A stretch of 61,837 bases of DNA from an uncultured Verrucomicrobiae bacterium (GTDB lineage Bacteria; Verrucomicrobiota; Verrucomicrobiia; Limisphaerales; J093). Below the pieces are notes generated by a model. That model was given only the letters and a program-made list of their open reading frames with translations, was not told the origin of the DNA and did not search any database. The position numbers were made by a program, and so were the translations under genes. Each line of letters opens with the position of its first letter. The first letter of the stretch is position 1. Below are positions 26,434-33,791 of this stretch, one piece after another. The stretch spans positions 1 through 61,837 of the forward strand of contig CALFAV010000002.1 in NCBI GenBank assembly GCA_937946835.1. Direction: 5' to 3'.

Positions 26434-27692
26434 GAGAAATTGCCTGTCGGGCGCTGCTGGCCCGGGAGGCCGGGCGGGGATACATCGAGGACCTGCTGGA
26501 TGCCGAACTGGCCGGGGCCGCCCTCGCGCCGGCCGACCGGGCCCTGGCCCGGGAACTGGCCTACGGGGTGGTCCGCTGGCAGGCGACGTTGGACTGGTTG
26601 ATCGAGCAAAAGACCGGCGGGCGCCGTCAGCTCCCGGAGGTCCAGGTCCTGTTGCGGCTGGGGTTGTACCAGCTTTTCTGGCTGGACCGTGTGCCCGACC
26701 ACGCCGCGGTGTTTGAAACGGTCGCCCTGGCGCCGCCCGGACCGGCCCGGTTTGTGAACGCGGTGCTGCGCGCCTACGCGCGCGCGCGCGAGGCCACGCG
26801 GGCCGCGCTGGAGGAACTCCGGCGCACCGACCCCGCCTGGGGCTGGTCCCATCCCGCCTGGCTGGTGGAACGCTGGACCGCGCGGTGGGGGGCGGAGCAA
26901 ACCCGGCGGCTGCTGGAGTGGAACAACCAACCCGCCCACACCTTCGCCCGGGTCAACACCCTGGTGGCCGACCCCGCCAAGCTGCTCGAACACTGGCGCG
27001 CCGAGGAGGTGGATTACGATTTCCGGCGGTACGACTGGACGCCGGAAAACCTGGTCTTCGAGCTGCGCTCCCACCCCCCGCTGTACCGGCTGGAGACGTT
27101 TCAGAAGGGCTGGTTTTACGTGCAGGACCCCAGCACCCTGCTGGCGCCCCGGCTCCTGGACCCGCAGCCCGGAGAGCGCCTTCTGGACCTGTGCGCCGCC
27201 CCCGGCGGCAAGACCACCTACCTGGCACAGATGCTCGACAACGACGTGAAGTTGGTGGCCGTGGAACCCTCCGCCCACCGGCGCCGGCGCCTGGTGGAAA
27301 ACTGCGAGCGGCTCTGCGCCGAATGCACCGCCGTGGCCTCGCTGGCCGAGGCGCCGTTCCGCGAGTTCGACCGCGTGCTGGTGGACGCCCCCTGCTCGAA
27401 CACCGGGGTCCTGCGCCGCCGCCTGGACCTGCGCTGGCGCCTGCGCCCGGAGGAAATCACCCGCCTGCGGAAAACCCAGCTTGCCTTGTTGGCAGAAGCC
27501 GCCGCCCTGGTGCGCCCCGGCGGGCGGTTGGTGTACAGCACCTGCAGCCTGGAGCCGGAGGAAAACCGCCAGGTGGTCGAGGCCTTCCGCGCCGACCACC
27601 CCGGGTTCGCCCTGGTCACCGAGCGGGAGCTGTTCCCCCCGCAAAGTCAGACCGACGGCGCCTATGTGGCGGTGCTGGACAAGACCACCTGA
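26415..27692 (+). CDS. rsmB: 16S rRNA m5C methyltransferase RsmB/NOP2 family
   Basis: The 425-residue protein has an N-terminal NusB-like helical domain ('ALLAREAGRGYIEDLLDAEL', about residues 1-130). A SAM-dependent methyltransferase follows: 'LLDLCAAPGGKTTYLAQ' (SAM site), 'VLVDAPCSNTGVLRR' (motif IV Cys) and 'LVYSTCSLEPEENRQVV' (motif VI catalytic Cys). It methylates C5 of a cytosine in 16S rRNA (C967 in E. coli). GTG 26415 is preferred because upstream residues in frame are unlike the family and overlap the greA promoter. Confidence 0.92.
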   Translation: MRPRRPREIACRALLAREAGRGYIEDLLDAELAGAALAPADRALARELAYGVVRWQATLDWLIEQKTGGRRQLPEVQVLLRLGLYQLFWLDRVPDHAAVFETVALAPPGPARFVNAVLRAYARAREATRAALEELRRTDPAWGWSHPAWLVERWTARWGAEQTRRLLEWNNQPAHTFARVNTLVADPAKLLEHWRAEEVDYDFRRYDWTPENLVFELRSHPPLYRLETFQKGWFYVQDPSTLLAPRLLDPQPGERLLDLCAAPGGKTTYLAQMLDNDVKLVAVEPSAHRRRRLVENCERLCAECTAVASLAEAPFREFDRVLVDAPCSNTGVLRRRLDLRWRLRPEEITRLRKTQLALLAEAAALVRPGGRLVYSTCSLEPEENRQVVEAFRADHPGFALVTERELFPPQSQTDGAYVAVLDKTT

Positions 27693-27732
27693 CCCGCGCC
27701 CCGCCCGCGGTTGCCCGGGCCGCACTTCCCAC

Positions 27733-27760
27733 TTGCGCCGGCGGGGGCGGTTGTTAGCGT
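27733..27760 (+). promoter_or_regulatory. Promoter of the prs-rplY-pth-rpsF-ssb-rplI operon
   Basis: TTGCGC (27733-27738), a 16-bp spacer and TAGCGT (27755-27760), leaving about 67 nt before the chosen prs start. Confidence 0.45.
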
Positions 27761-27833
27761 GCCCGCTTCCGAATTCAACCGGTCAACCCCGCCGCCGCTG
27801 CCGTGCCGCGTGGGCCAAGTGTTTGTGGCATTC

Positions 27834-28778
27834 GTGAAAATATTCAGTGGCAATTCGAACCGTCCCCTGGCCGAGGCCATCTGCCGGTCCCTGGGCATCC
27901 CCTTGGGCAACTGTCTGGTGTCCCAGTTTCCCGACGGGGAGACCTTCGTGAAGATTGACGAGAACGTGCGCGGGGTGGACACGTTCGTGGTCCAGTCCAC
28001 CAGCCCGCCCACCAACCACAACCTGATGGAGCTGTTCATCATGATTGACGCGCTGCGGCGGGCCAGCGCCACGCGCATCACCGCGGTGATCCCCTTTTAC
28101 GGGTACGCCCGCCAGGACCGCAAAGACCAGCCCCGCGTGCCGATCACCGCCAAACTGGTGGCCAATCTCCTGGTCGCCGCCGGGGCCCACCGGGTGCTGA
28201 CCATGGACCTGCACGCCCAGCAGATTCAGGGCTTTTTCGACATCCCGGTGGACCACCTCTACGCCGCGCCGGTGATGTTCGACTATCTGCGGGCCAAGAA
28301 GTTGTCAAACCTGGTGGTGGTCAGCCCGGACGTCGGCGGGTTGAAAATGGCTCATGCCTACGCCCAGGTGCTGGAGGCCGGCCTGGCCATCGTGGCCAAA
28401 CGCCGCAAAAGCGCCAGCGAGGTCGAGCACGACACCGTCATCGGGGAGGTCCGCGGCAAAAACGTGCTGATGGTGGACGACCTGACCGAGACGGCCGGCA
28501 CCCTGACCTCGGCGGCCGAGTTGCTGCGGCGGCGGGGGGCCCGGCGCATCCTGGCCTGCGTCTCCCACGCGGTGCTCAGCGACCTGGCCATCGAGCGGCT
28601 GCGCAAATCCTGTATTGACGAACTGATCACGACTGATACGGTTGCCCGCCCGCCGATCAAGGGCGTGAACATCACCACGCTCTCCGTGGCGGGATTGCTG
28701 GGCGAAGCGATTCGGCGCATTCACACCAATTCGTCGGTCACTTCGCTTTTCCAGTTCAAAGGCGGCCGGACCGGTTGA
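27834..28778 (+). CDS. prs: Ribose-phosphate pyrophosphokinase (PRPP synthetase)
   Basis: PrsA makes PRPP from ribose-5-phosphate and ATP for purine, pyrimidine, His, Trp and NAD synthesis. From GTG 27834 the protein has 314 residues and the standard start 'KIFSGNSNRPLAEAICRSLG'. In-frame GTGs at 27810, 27819 and 27825 are alternatives. Motifs include 'FYGYARQDRKDQPRVPITAK' (flexible loop and ATP site), 'TMDLHAQQIQGFFDIPVDHL', and the PRPP loop 'VLMVDDLTETAGTL', where 'TETAGT' replaces the more common 'DTAGT'. It opens an operon of translation genes, with rplY 33 bases downstream. Confidence 0.95.
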   Translation: MKIFSGNSNRPLAEAICRSLGIPLGNCLVSQFPDGETFVKIDENVRGVDTFVVQSTSPPTNHNLMELFIMIDALRRASATRITAVIPFYGYARQDRKDQPRVPITAKLVANLLVAAGAHRVLTMDLHAQQIQGFFDIPVDHLYAAPVMFDYLRAKKLSNLVVVSPDVGGLKMAHAYAQVLEAGLAIVAKRRKSASEVEHDTVIGEVRGKNVLMVDDLTETAGTLTSAAELLRRRGARRILACVSHAVLSDLAIERLRKSCIDELITTDTVARPPIKGVNITTLSVAGLLGEAIRRIHTNSSVTSLFQFKGGRTG

Positions 28779-28811
28779 ACCGCCCGCCGCCGTCGAAATC
28801 GAAGGTCGGAC

Positions 28812-29525
28812 ATGAAATCAGTCCCGTTGACCGCCTATCCGCGGACGGCCGTGCGGCGTTCCGCGGTCAAGAAACTGCGCGCCGCCCAGCGCGTGCCCGC
28901 CGTCATTTACGGCCGGCAGCGCTCCCCGCAAAACCTCGAATTGCAGCTCAAGGCCCTGGAGGATTTGATCCATCACGCCGCGTCCGAAACCATCCTGGTG
29001 GACCTGACCATCGAGGGGGACACCCAGCCCCGCCGCCTGGCCCTGCTCCAGGAGGTGCAGCATCACCCCCTCAGTGGCCGCCCCCTGCATGTGGACTTTC
29101 ACGAGGTGGGCGCGGACGAGCGCGTGACCATTCAGGTGCCGGTGCAAACCACCGGGGAAGCCCCCGGGGTCAAGGCCGGCGGCGTGCTCGAGGTGCTCCT
29201 GTTCAAACTGAAGCTCCGCGGCCTGCCCCAGGACCTCCCGGAGGTCATCACCCTGGATGTCTCCGCCCTGGAAATCGGCAAAGCCATCCACATCGGCGAC
29301 ATCCAACCCCCGCCGGGCTGTGAAATCCTCGGGGACAAGGCCCTTTCCGTGGTCGCCGTCGCCGCGCCGGTGACCGAAGAGGAAGAAAAGGCCGCCGAAG
29401 CCGCCGCCGCCGAGACGACCGCGGCCGAGCCGGAGGTCATCCGCGAAAAGAAGGAAGAAACCCCGGCCGAAGGTGCCGAAGCGGCCAAGGCCGAGAAACC
29501 GGAGAAGGCCGAGAAGAAGAAGTAA
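28812..29525 (+). CDS. rplY: 50S ribosomal protein L25 (general stress Ctc form)
   Basis: L25 binds 5S rRNA. This is the long two-domain (TL5/Ctc) form of 237 residues: an N-terminal 5S-binding barrel ('RVPAVIYGRQRSPQNLELQL') and a C-terminal beta domain ('RVTIQVPVQTTGEAPGVKAG', 'GGVLEVLL'). A ~45-residue Glu/Ala/Lys-rich tail follows. GAAGG at 28801-28805 lies at Shine-Dalgarno distance, one of the better ribosome-binding sites in the window. It is directly followed by pth, the common bacterial order prs-rplY-pth. Confidence 0.95.
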   Translation: MKSVPLTAYPRTAVRRSAVKKLRAAQRVPAVIYGRQRSPQNLELQLKALEDLIHHAASETILVDLTIEGDTQPRRLALLQEVQHHPLSGRPLHVDFHEVGADERVTIQVPVQTTGEAPGVKAGGVLEVLLFKLKLRGLPQDLPEVITLDVSALEIGKAIHIGDIQPPPGCEILGDKALSVVAVAAPVTEEEEKAAEAAAAETTAAEPEVIREKKEETPAEGAEAAKAEKPEKAEKKK

Positions 29526-29572
29526 CCCCGGTCGCCCTGTCGGGGATTCCCGGCACGGACAGGTCGCCGGGG
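29526..29572 (+). promoter_or_regulatory. Intercistronic hairpin covering the pth start region
   Basis: CCCCGG (29526-29531) pairs with CCGGGG (29567-29572), and CCTGTC (29536-29541) pairs with GACAGG (29558-29563). The structure fills the whole rplY-pth gap, has no T-tract and ends 4 bases before the pth ATG, so it may limit pth translation or mark an RNA processing site. Confidence 0.4.
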
Positions 29573-29576
29573 CCAG

Positions 29577-30182
29577 ATGGAATTGCTCTTTCTCATTGCT
29601 GGTTTGGGCAACCCGGGCGCCGAATACGCCCGCAGCCGGCACAACGCCGGATTCTTGCTGGTCGAGCACCTGGCCGCGCGTTGGCAGGTGGAATGGAATC
29701 TGGCCCGCCGCTTTCACGCGCGCGTGGCCCGTTTCAGCCACCAAGGGCGGGCGGGCTGGCTGTGCCAACCGCAAACCTACATGAACGCCAGCGGCGTGGC
29801 CGTCGCGGCCGTGGCGCGCTTCTACCGGGTGCCGCCGGAGCGCCTGCTGGTGGTGGTGGACGACGCCGACCTGCCGCTGGGCATGGTGCGGCTGCGGCCC
29901 GAGGGCGGCAGCGGCGGCCATCACGGGCTGGAATCGGTGGAAAAAGAGCTGGGCAGCCGGGGCTACGCCCGGTTGCGCCTGGGGATCGGGCGCCAGCCCG
30001 GACAGCGCGAGATCACCGGCCACGTGTTGGGCGGCTTCAGCGCCGAAGAATGGCCGCGGTTCGTACCGGTGCTCGAACACGCCGCCGCGGCCGTCGAGTG
30101 TTGGTTGACGGAGGGCATCCAAACCGCAATGAATCGGTTCAACCGGGCCGTAACGGCCCCTGAGCAAAGGCAAGCAGAGTGA
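29577..30182 (+). CDS. pth: Peptidyl-tRNA hydrolase
   Basis: Pth releases tRNA from prematurely dropped peptidyl-tRNA. The 201-residue protein has 'IAGLGNPGAEYARSRHNAGF' with catalytic His22, 'QPQTYMNASG', 'VVDDADLPLGMVRLRPEGGS' with the catalytic Asp, and 'GGHHGLESV'. It ends in a GTGA overlap with rpsF. The C-terminal ~15 residues extend past the usual fold. Confidence 0.95.
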   Translation: MELLFLIAGLGNPGAEYARSRHNAGFLLVEHLAARWQVEWNLARRFHARVARFSHQGRAGWLCQPQTYMNASGVAVAAVARFYRVPPERLLVVVDDADLPLGMVRLRPEGGSGGHHGLESVEKELGSRGYARLRLGIGRQPGQREITGHVLGGFSAEEWPRFVPVLEHAAAAVECWLTEGIQTAMNRFNRAVTAPEQRQAE

Positions 30183-30499
30183 AACGTTACGAAGGTCTGT
30201 TCATCCTGGACACCTCCGGCCGCGAGGAGGGGGTGCGCGAAATCATTGACAAGATCGCCGCCGAACTCACCGCCGCGGGCTGTCAGCTCGAGACCACGCA
30301 GAAAATGGACAAGCGCCCCTTCGCGCGCGTGGCCGACCGCCGGCATCCCAGCGGCTACTACGTGAACTTCGTCTTTCGGGCCGAGCCAGCGGTGATGCGG
30401 CAGCTCCAGTCCCGCTTCGCCCTGAACCCGGACGTGTTCCGGGTGCTCTTCACCGCGGCCGACGCCCCGCCGACCCCGGCCGAGAAAGTTGCCGCCTGA
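30179..30499 (+). CDS. rpsF: 30S ribosomal protein S6
   Basis: S6 binds the 16S rRNA platform, normally as a heterodimer with S18. The 106-residue protein starts at GTG 30179, which overlaps the pth stop (GTGA). It contains 'KRYEGLFILDTSGREEGVRE' and 'YYVNFVFRAEPAVMRQLQ', typical of S6. ssb follows after 11 bases. The S18 gene that usually follows in this operon is absent here. Confidence 0.93.
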   Translation: MKRYEGLFILDTSGREEGVREIIDKIAAELTAAGCQLETTQKMDKRPFARVADRRHPSGYYVNFVFRAEPAVMRQLQSRFALNPDVFRVLFTAADAPPTPAEKVAA

Positions 30500-30510
30500 G
30501 TCCCCGGATC

Positions 30511-30990
30511 ATGGCCAGCTTCAACAAAGTCATTCTGGTGGGCAACCTCACGCGCGACCCCGAGTTGCGCTACACCCCCAAGGGGACTGCCATTGCGAAG
30601 CTGGGCATCGCCGTGAACCGGGTTTGGACCAGCGAGACCGGCGAAAAGCGGGAGGAAACCACGTTTGTGGACGTGGACGTCTTCGGCCGCACCGCCGAGA
30701 ACGTGGCCCAGTACCTTCGCAAGGGCAGTCCGCTGCTGGTCGAAGGGCGCCTGCGCCTGGACACCTGGGAAGACAAGCAAACCAACCAAAAACGCAGCAA
30801 ACTCGGGGTCGTGGCCGAGGTCATTCAATTCCTGGGCGGTCCCCGGGGCGGCACCGAAGGCGGTCCCCCGCCCACCAGCGGTGCCCGACCCGCCCCCGGC
30901 GCCGCCGCCGCCCCCACCGCCACGCCGGCGGCCGCTCCCGGCCCCGAGCCGGAAATTCCTCCCGTCGAGGAAGACGACGTGCCGTTTTGA
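30511..30990 (+). CDS. ssb: Single-stranded DNA-binding protein
   Basis: The 159-residue protein has an N-terminal OB fold ('FNKVILVGNLTRDPELRYTP', 'AENVAQYLRKGSPLLVEGRL', about residues 1-108). A Pro/Ala/Gly-rich linker follows, then the acidic tip 'EEDDVPF' that recruits partner proteins. It coats single-stranded DNA in replication and repair. It lies between rpsF and rplI, as in Firmicutes and others, but without rpsR. Confidence 0.95.
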   Translation: MASFNKVILVGNLTRDPELRYTPKGTAIAKLGIAVNRVWTSETGEKREETTFVDVDVFGRTAENVAQYLRKGSPLLVEGRLRLDTWEDKQTNQKRSKLGVVAEVIQFLGGPRGGTEGGPPPTSGARPAPGAAAAPTATPAAAPGPEPEIPPVEEDDVPF

Positions 30991-31023
30991 ACCGCGCCCC
31001 CAAACCCCAGACCTTTTGTTCCT

Positions 31024-31650
31024 ATGGCCAAAACCGAAGTCATTCTCCTCAAACCCGTCGTCGGCCTGGGCGCCGAGTCCGACCAGGTCACCGTGGCCGC
31101 CGGTTACGCCCGCAACTACCTGATCCCCCAGGGATTCGCCATCCCGCTGACGGCGGCCAACAAGCGGCGGCTGGAGGTCTTGCGCCAGCGGCGGGCCGAA
31201 CGCGAGGCCCACGAGCTGAACACCATGACCGAGCTGGCGGCCTCGATTGGCAAACTGGTCTGCAAAATCACCGTCAAGACCGGCGACGACGGCAAGATGT
31301 TCGGGGCGGTCACCTCCGGCACCATCGCGGACGAGCTGAAAAACCAGTTCGCCATCGCCCTGGACCGAAGGAAAATTCACCTCGAGGCCCCCATCCGTAC
31401 GCTGGGCGAGCATGAGGTCGAACTGCGCCTGCACCCGGACGTGACCGCCAGATTGAAGGTCCTGGTGGAAAGCAGCACGCCCCTGCCCTCGCCGGAGGAG
31501 CTGGCCGCAGCCGCCCAAAGCGAGGAAGGGCGGAGCCGTCGCGCCGGCCGGGGGGCCGAGGCCGCCAGGGCCGAAAAGACCCCGCCCGCGGCCAGGGCCG
31601 AAGCTCCCCGCGGCAAGGCCCGGGCCGAGAAGAAAGAGAAAACCGCCTGA
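31024..31650 (+). CDS. rplI: 50S ribosomal protein L9 with charged C-terminal tail
   Basis: L9 binds 23S rRNA and bridges ribosomes. The protein has the N-terminal domain ('TEVILLKPVVGLGAESDQVT', 'VAAGYARNYLIPQGFA'), the long connecting helix and the C-terminal domain ('KMFGAVTSGTIADEL'), together about 150 residues. A ~55-residue Ala/Arg/Glu/Lys-rich tail follows, making 208 in total, longer than usual. It is the last gene of the prs-to-rplI operon and is followed by a terminator. Confidence 0.94.
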   Translation: MAKTEVILLKPVVGLGAESDQVTVAAGYARNYLIPQGFAIPLTAANKRRLEVLRQRRAEREAHELNTMTELAASIGKLVCKITVKTGDDGKMFGAVTSGTIADELKNQFAIALDRRKIHLEAPIRTLGEHEVELRLHPDVTARLKVLVESSTPLPSPEELAAAAQSEEGRSRRAGRGAEAARAEKTPPAARAEAPRGKARAEKKEKTA

Positions 31651-31673
31651 GGCGTACGCGCCGCCTTCCCTCC

Positions 31674-31704
31674 GCCGCGACCGGGTCCGGGTCGCGGCTT
31701 TTTT
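31674..31704 (+). terminator. Rho-independent terminator after rplI
   Basis: CCGCGACC (31675-31682) pairs perfectly with GGTCGCGG (31690-31697), followed by CTTTTTT (31698-31704). It closes the ribosomal operon just before the convergent UroD-like gene. Confidence 0.88.
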
Positions 31705-31713
31705 GTGTTGTTC

Positions 31714-32727
31714 TCAGGGCGCGTGCGCCTGCGCGTAGCGGGTCATCGCCTCCACGTTCGCCGCCGGGGTGCCGCGGGGGATCTCACAGCCCGCGCCGAC
31801 GATGTAACGGGAGCCGGCCTGGCGATGACATTCGACCAACGCCGCCCTGACCTGCTCCGGCGTGCCCTCCTTGAGCACCTTCACCGGGTTGAGGTTGCCC
31901 AGCAATACCTGGTTTGGCCCCATCGCCGCGCGGCCTTCGCTCAGGGGCGCCGGGTAGTCCAGGTCCACAAGGTCACAGCCCAGCCGGCCCATCCCGGCGA
32001 GGATGCGGCGGGTGTTGCCGCAAATGTGCAGGCGGACTTTCGTGCCCAACGCGTGCAGGCCGTCCACCAGCTTTTTCTCGTAGGGCCAGACGAATTCCTC
32101 GTAAAGGTCGGGCCCCACCAGCGAGGCCGCCGCATCGCCCACGCCCATCAGGTCAATGCCCGCCTCCACCTGGGCCCGGGCAAAGCGCAATTCCATCTCC
32201 ACCACGAAGTCGAACAGGTCCCGGACAAAGGGCGGGTCATCGAAGAAATCCAGCATCAGGGTGTTGATTCCGCGCAGGTCGGCCGCCTCGGCGCACGGCC
32301 CTTCGATCCACCCTTCGATGAGCTTGTCACCGCGCACCCGCTCTTTGAGCAACGCCACGCCCCGGACGCGGTCGGTCATGCGCCCGCCCCCCAGCGGGTC
32401 GGGCACTTGCAGCCGCGCCAGCTCGGTCTTGTCCGCCAGGCGGGCCTCGGTTTCGACGATGGCCGGGGGCTGGTCGGCGAAAAACTCGATCCGCGCGCCG
32501 CAATCGGCCGCCTCGCGCGCGGGGTCGGAGATCACCGAAACGTAATCGAACGCGAAGCGCTCGGCGGTGCGCAATTGCGCCTCGACCAGCACGCGGTGGT
32601 CGCGCGCGTAATCCCCGTAGCGGGCGCCGATCTGGTCGGCGGCGAACATCATGGTGATGGGCATCAGGGGCAGGTGATCCACCGGTTGGCCGGCCAGGTG
32701 GGCCAGAACACGTTCGCGACCGTTCAT
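31714..32727 (-). CDS. Uroporphyrinogen decarboxylase-family protein (MtaA/CmuA-like)
   Basis: The 337-residue protein has the UroD/methyltransferase-activating TIM-barrel features: 'MNGRERVLAHLAGQPVDHLP', 'WIEGPCAEAADLRGINTLML', 'VEAGIDLMGVGDAAASLVGP', 'VRLHICGNTRRILAGMGRLG', and the end 'GCEIPRGTPAANVEAMTRYA'. The 'HICG' and 'GCE' sites resemble zinc-thiol ligands of MtaA/MtbA-like corrinoid methyltransferases, so a methyl-transfer role is at least as likely as haem synthesis. A candidate leaderless promoter TTGCCT-18-CAACCT precedes the ATG on the minus strand. The upstream gene ends 110 bases away. Confidence 0.8.
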   Translation of the reverse strand: MNGRERVLAHLAGQPVDHLPLMPITMMFAADQIGARYGDYARDHRVLVEAQLRTAERFAFDYVSVISDPAREAADCGARIEFFADQPPAIVETEARLADKTELARLQVPDPLGGGRMTDRVRGVALLKERVRGDKLIEGWIEGPCAEAADLRGINTLMLDFFDDPPFVRDLFDFVVEMELRFARAQVEAGIDLMGVGDAAASLVGPDLYEEFVWPYEKKLVDGLHALGTKVRLHICGNTRRILAGMGRLGCDLVDLDYPAPLSEGRAAMGPNQVLLGNLNPVKVLKEGTPEQVRAALVECHRQAGSRYIVGAGCEIPRGTPAANVEAMTRYAQAHAP

Positions 32728-32837
32728 AACCCGCAGGTTGGCTGGAGCCGGTCCGGGAAGGCAAGCCCGGGGATGGCTGTTACCCGACTTCGGACAATGC
32801 CCGGGGGCGCGGGCGAGCACGACTTCGCGAGGAATGA

Positions 32838-33791
32838 TCAGGGCTTTGCCCCTTCGGACGGCCCGGTGCGACGCAGGCCCAGCAGGGCCGGCACGGGGCG
32901 CACCTGCGGAGCCAGACCCAGCCCCCGGTCGGAGGGGCGGTTGACGATCTGCAATCGGCCTTTTGAATCTTGGAGCAGCATCACGCTGCTGCCGCCGCCG
33001 TCGAGGTTGATCGCCACCCAGCACCCCAGTTCCAGGAGGACTCGGGACAGTTCCTCCAGGGTCATCCCCTCGCTGAAACCGCGTTGCCGTCCGTCCACCA
33101 CCACCAACCAGAGCGTTTGGCCGGTACGATCCATCCCCACGGCGGTGCGGGGATGCCGCGGCCCGCCGGGGGAAACCACGCTCTGCCCGTTTTGCAGCAC
33201 CAAGCCGAATCCCGCCACCCCCTCGAGGGGCCGCGCTTCCTCCGGCGTCGTGCCCATCTGCCAACGGCCCGCGGCCTCCAACCACAGCGCGGGAAAAGCC
33301 GCCTCGGCGGGACTGTGCACGCGGCCGCCACTGACGGCCAATCCCTGAATATCCACCGCCTGGCCTTCGTGCCAGTGGCGGTTTCGGCGCCCGTTCGCGT
33401 CGGGAAAACTGTCCCAGGGGTTGGCGTTCACGCCGGCAACAATCTCGGCTTGGCGGGCCAGTTGCCGCGGGTCCGTCAAGGCCGCTTCGGCCGGACCGTC
33501 GCCATCCGGGTCCGGCGCCACCGCCACGACCGGGCGCACCCGGCCGCTCGTCCAATTGACCCGCAGCACGTGGATGCGGTTGGGCACGGGGGCCTGTTGT
33601 TCCCTCAGGGAATAATCCAACCCCAGCTCCCGCAGCGCGGAGAAGTCAACGGCGGAGTCCGCCCGGGCCGAAGCTGCGGCCAACACCCCCAGCGCGAGGC
33701 GCAGCGGCACCCTACCCGGCAGGCACACCGGAGTAGGCCGGGCGGCGGGACCGGTCACAGGCCCGCTGAGGATTGGGACGTTGGTCTTCAC
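32838..33791 (-). CDS. Exported phosphodiester glycosidase (NAGPA/DUF2233) family protein
   Basis: The 317-residue protein starts at GTG 33791, overlapping the cimA stop (GTGA). A hydrophobic export segment is seen around 'VPLRLALGVLAAASARADS'. The core has 'EIVAGVNANPWD', 'PRTAVGMDRTGQTLWLVVVD', 'GMTLEELSRVLLELGCWVAI' and 'NLDGGGSSVMLL', the signature of the NAGPA phosphodiester glycosidase fold. These enzymes remove sugars from phosphodiester-linked glycans; in bacteria the substrate is usually unknown. Coupling to a citramalate synthase gene makes no evident metabolic sense. Confidence 0.8.
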   Translation of the reverse strand: MKTNVPILSGPVTGPAARPTPVCLPGRVPLRLALGVLAAASARADSAVDFSALRELGLDYSLREQQAPVPNRIHVLRVNWTSGRVRPVVAVAPDPDGDGPAEAALTDPRQLARQAEIVAGVNANPWDSFPDANGRRNRHWHEGQAVDIQGLAVSGGRVHSPAEAAFPALWLEAAGRWQMGTTPEEARPLEGVAGFGLVLQNGQSVVSPGGPRHPRTAVGMDRTGQTLWLVVVDGRQRGFSEGMTLEELSRVLLELGCWVAINLDGGGSSVMLLQDSKGRLQIVNRPSDRGLGLAPQVRPVPALLGLRRTGPSEGAKP

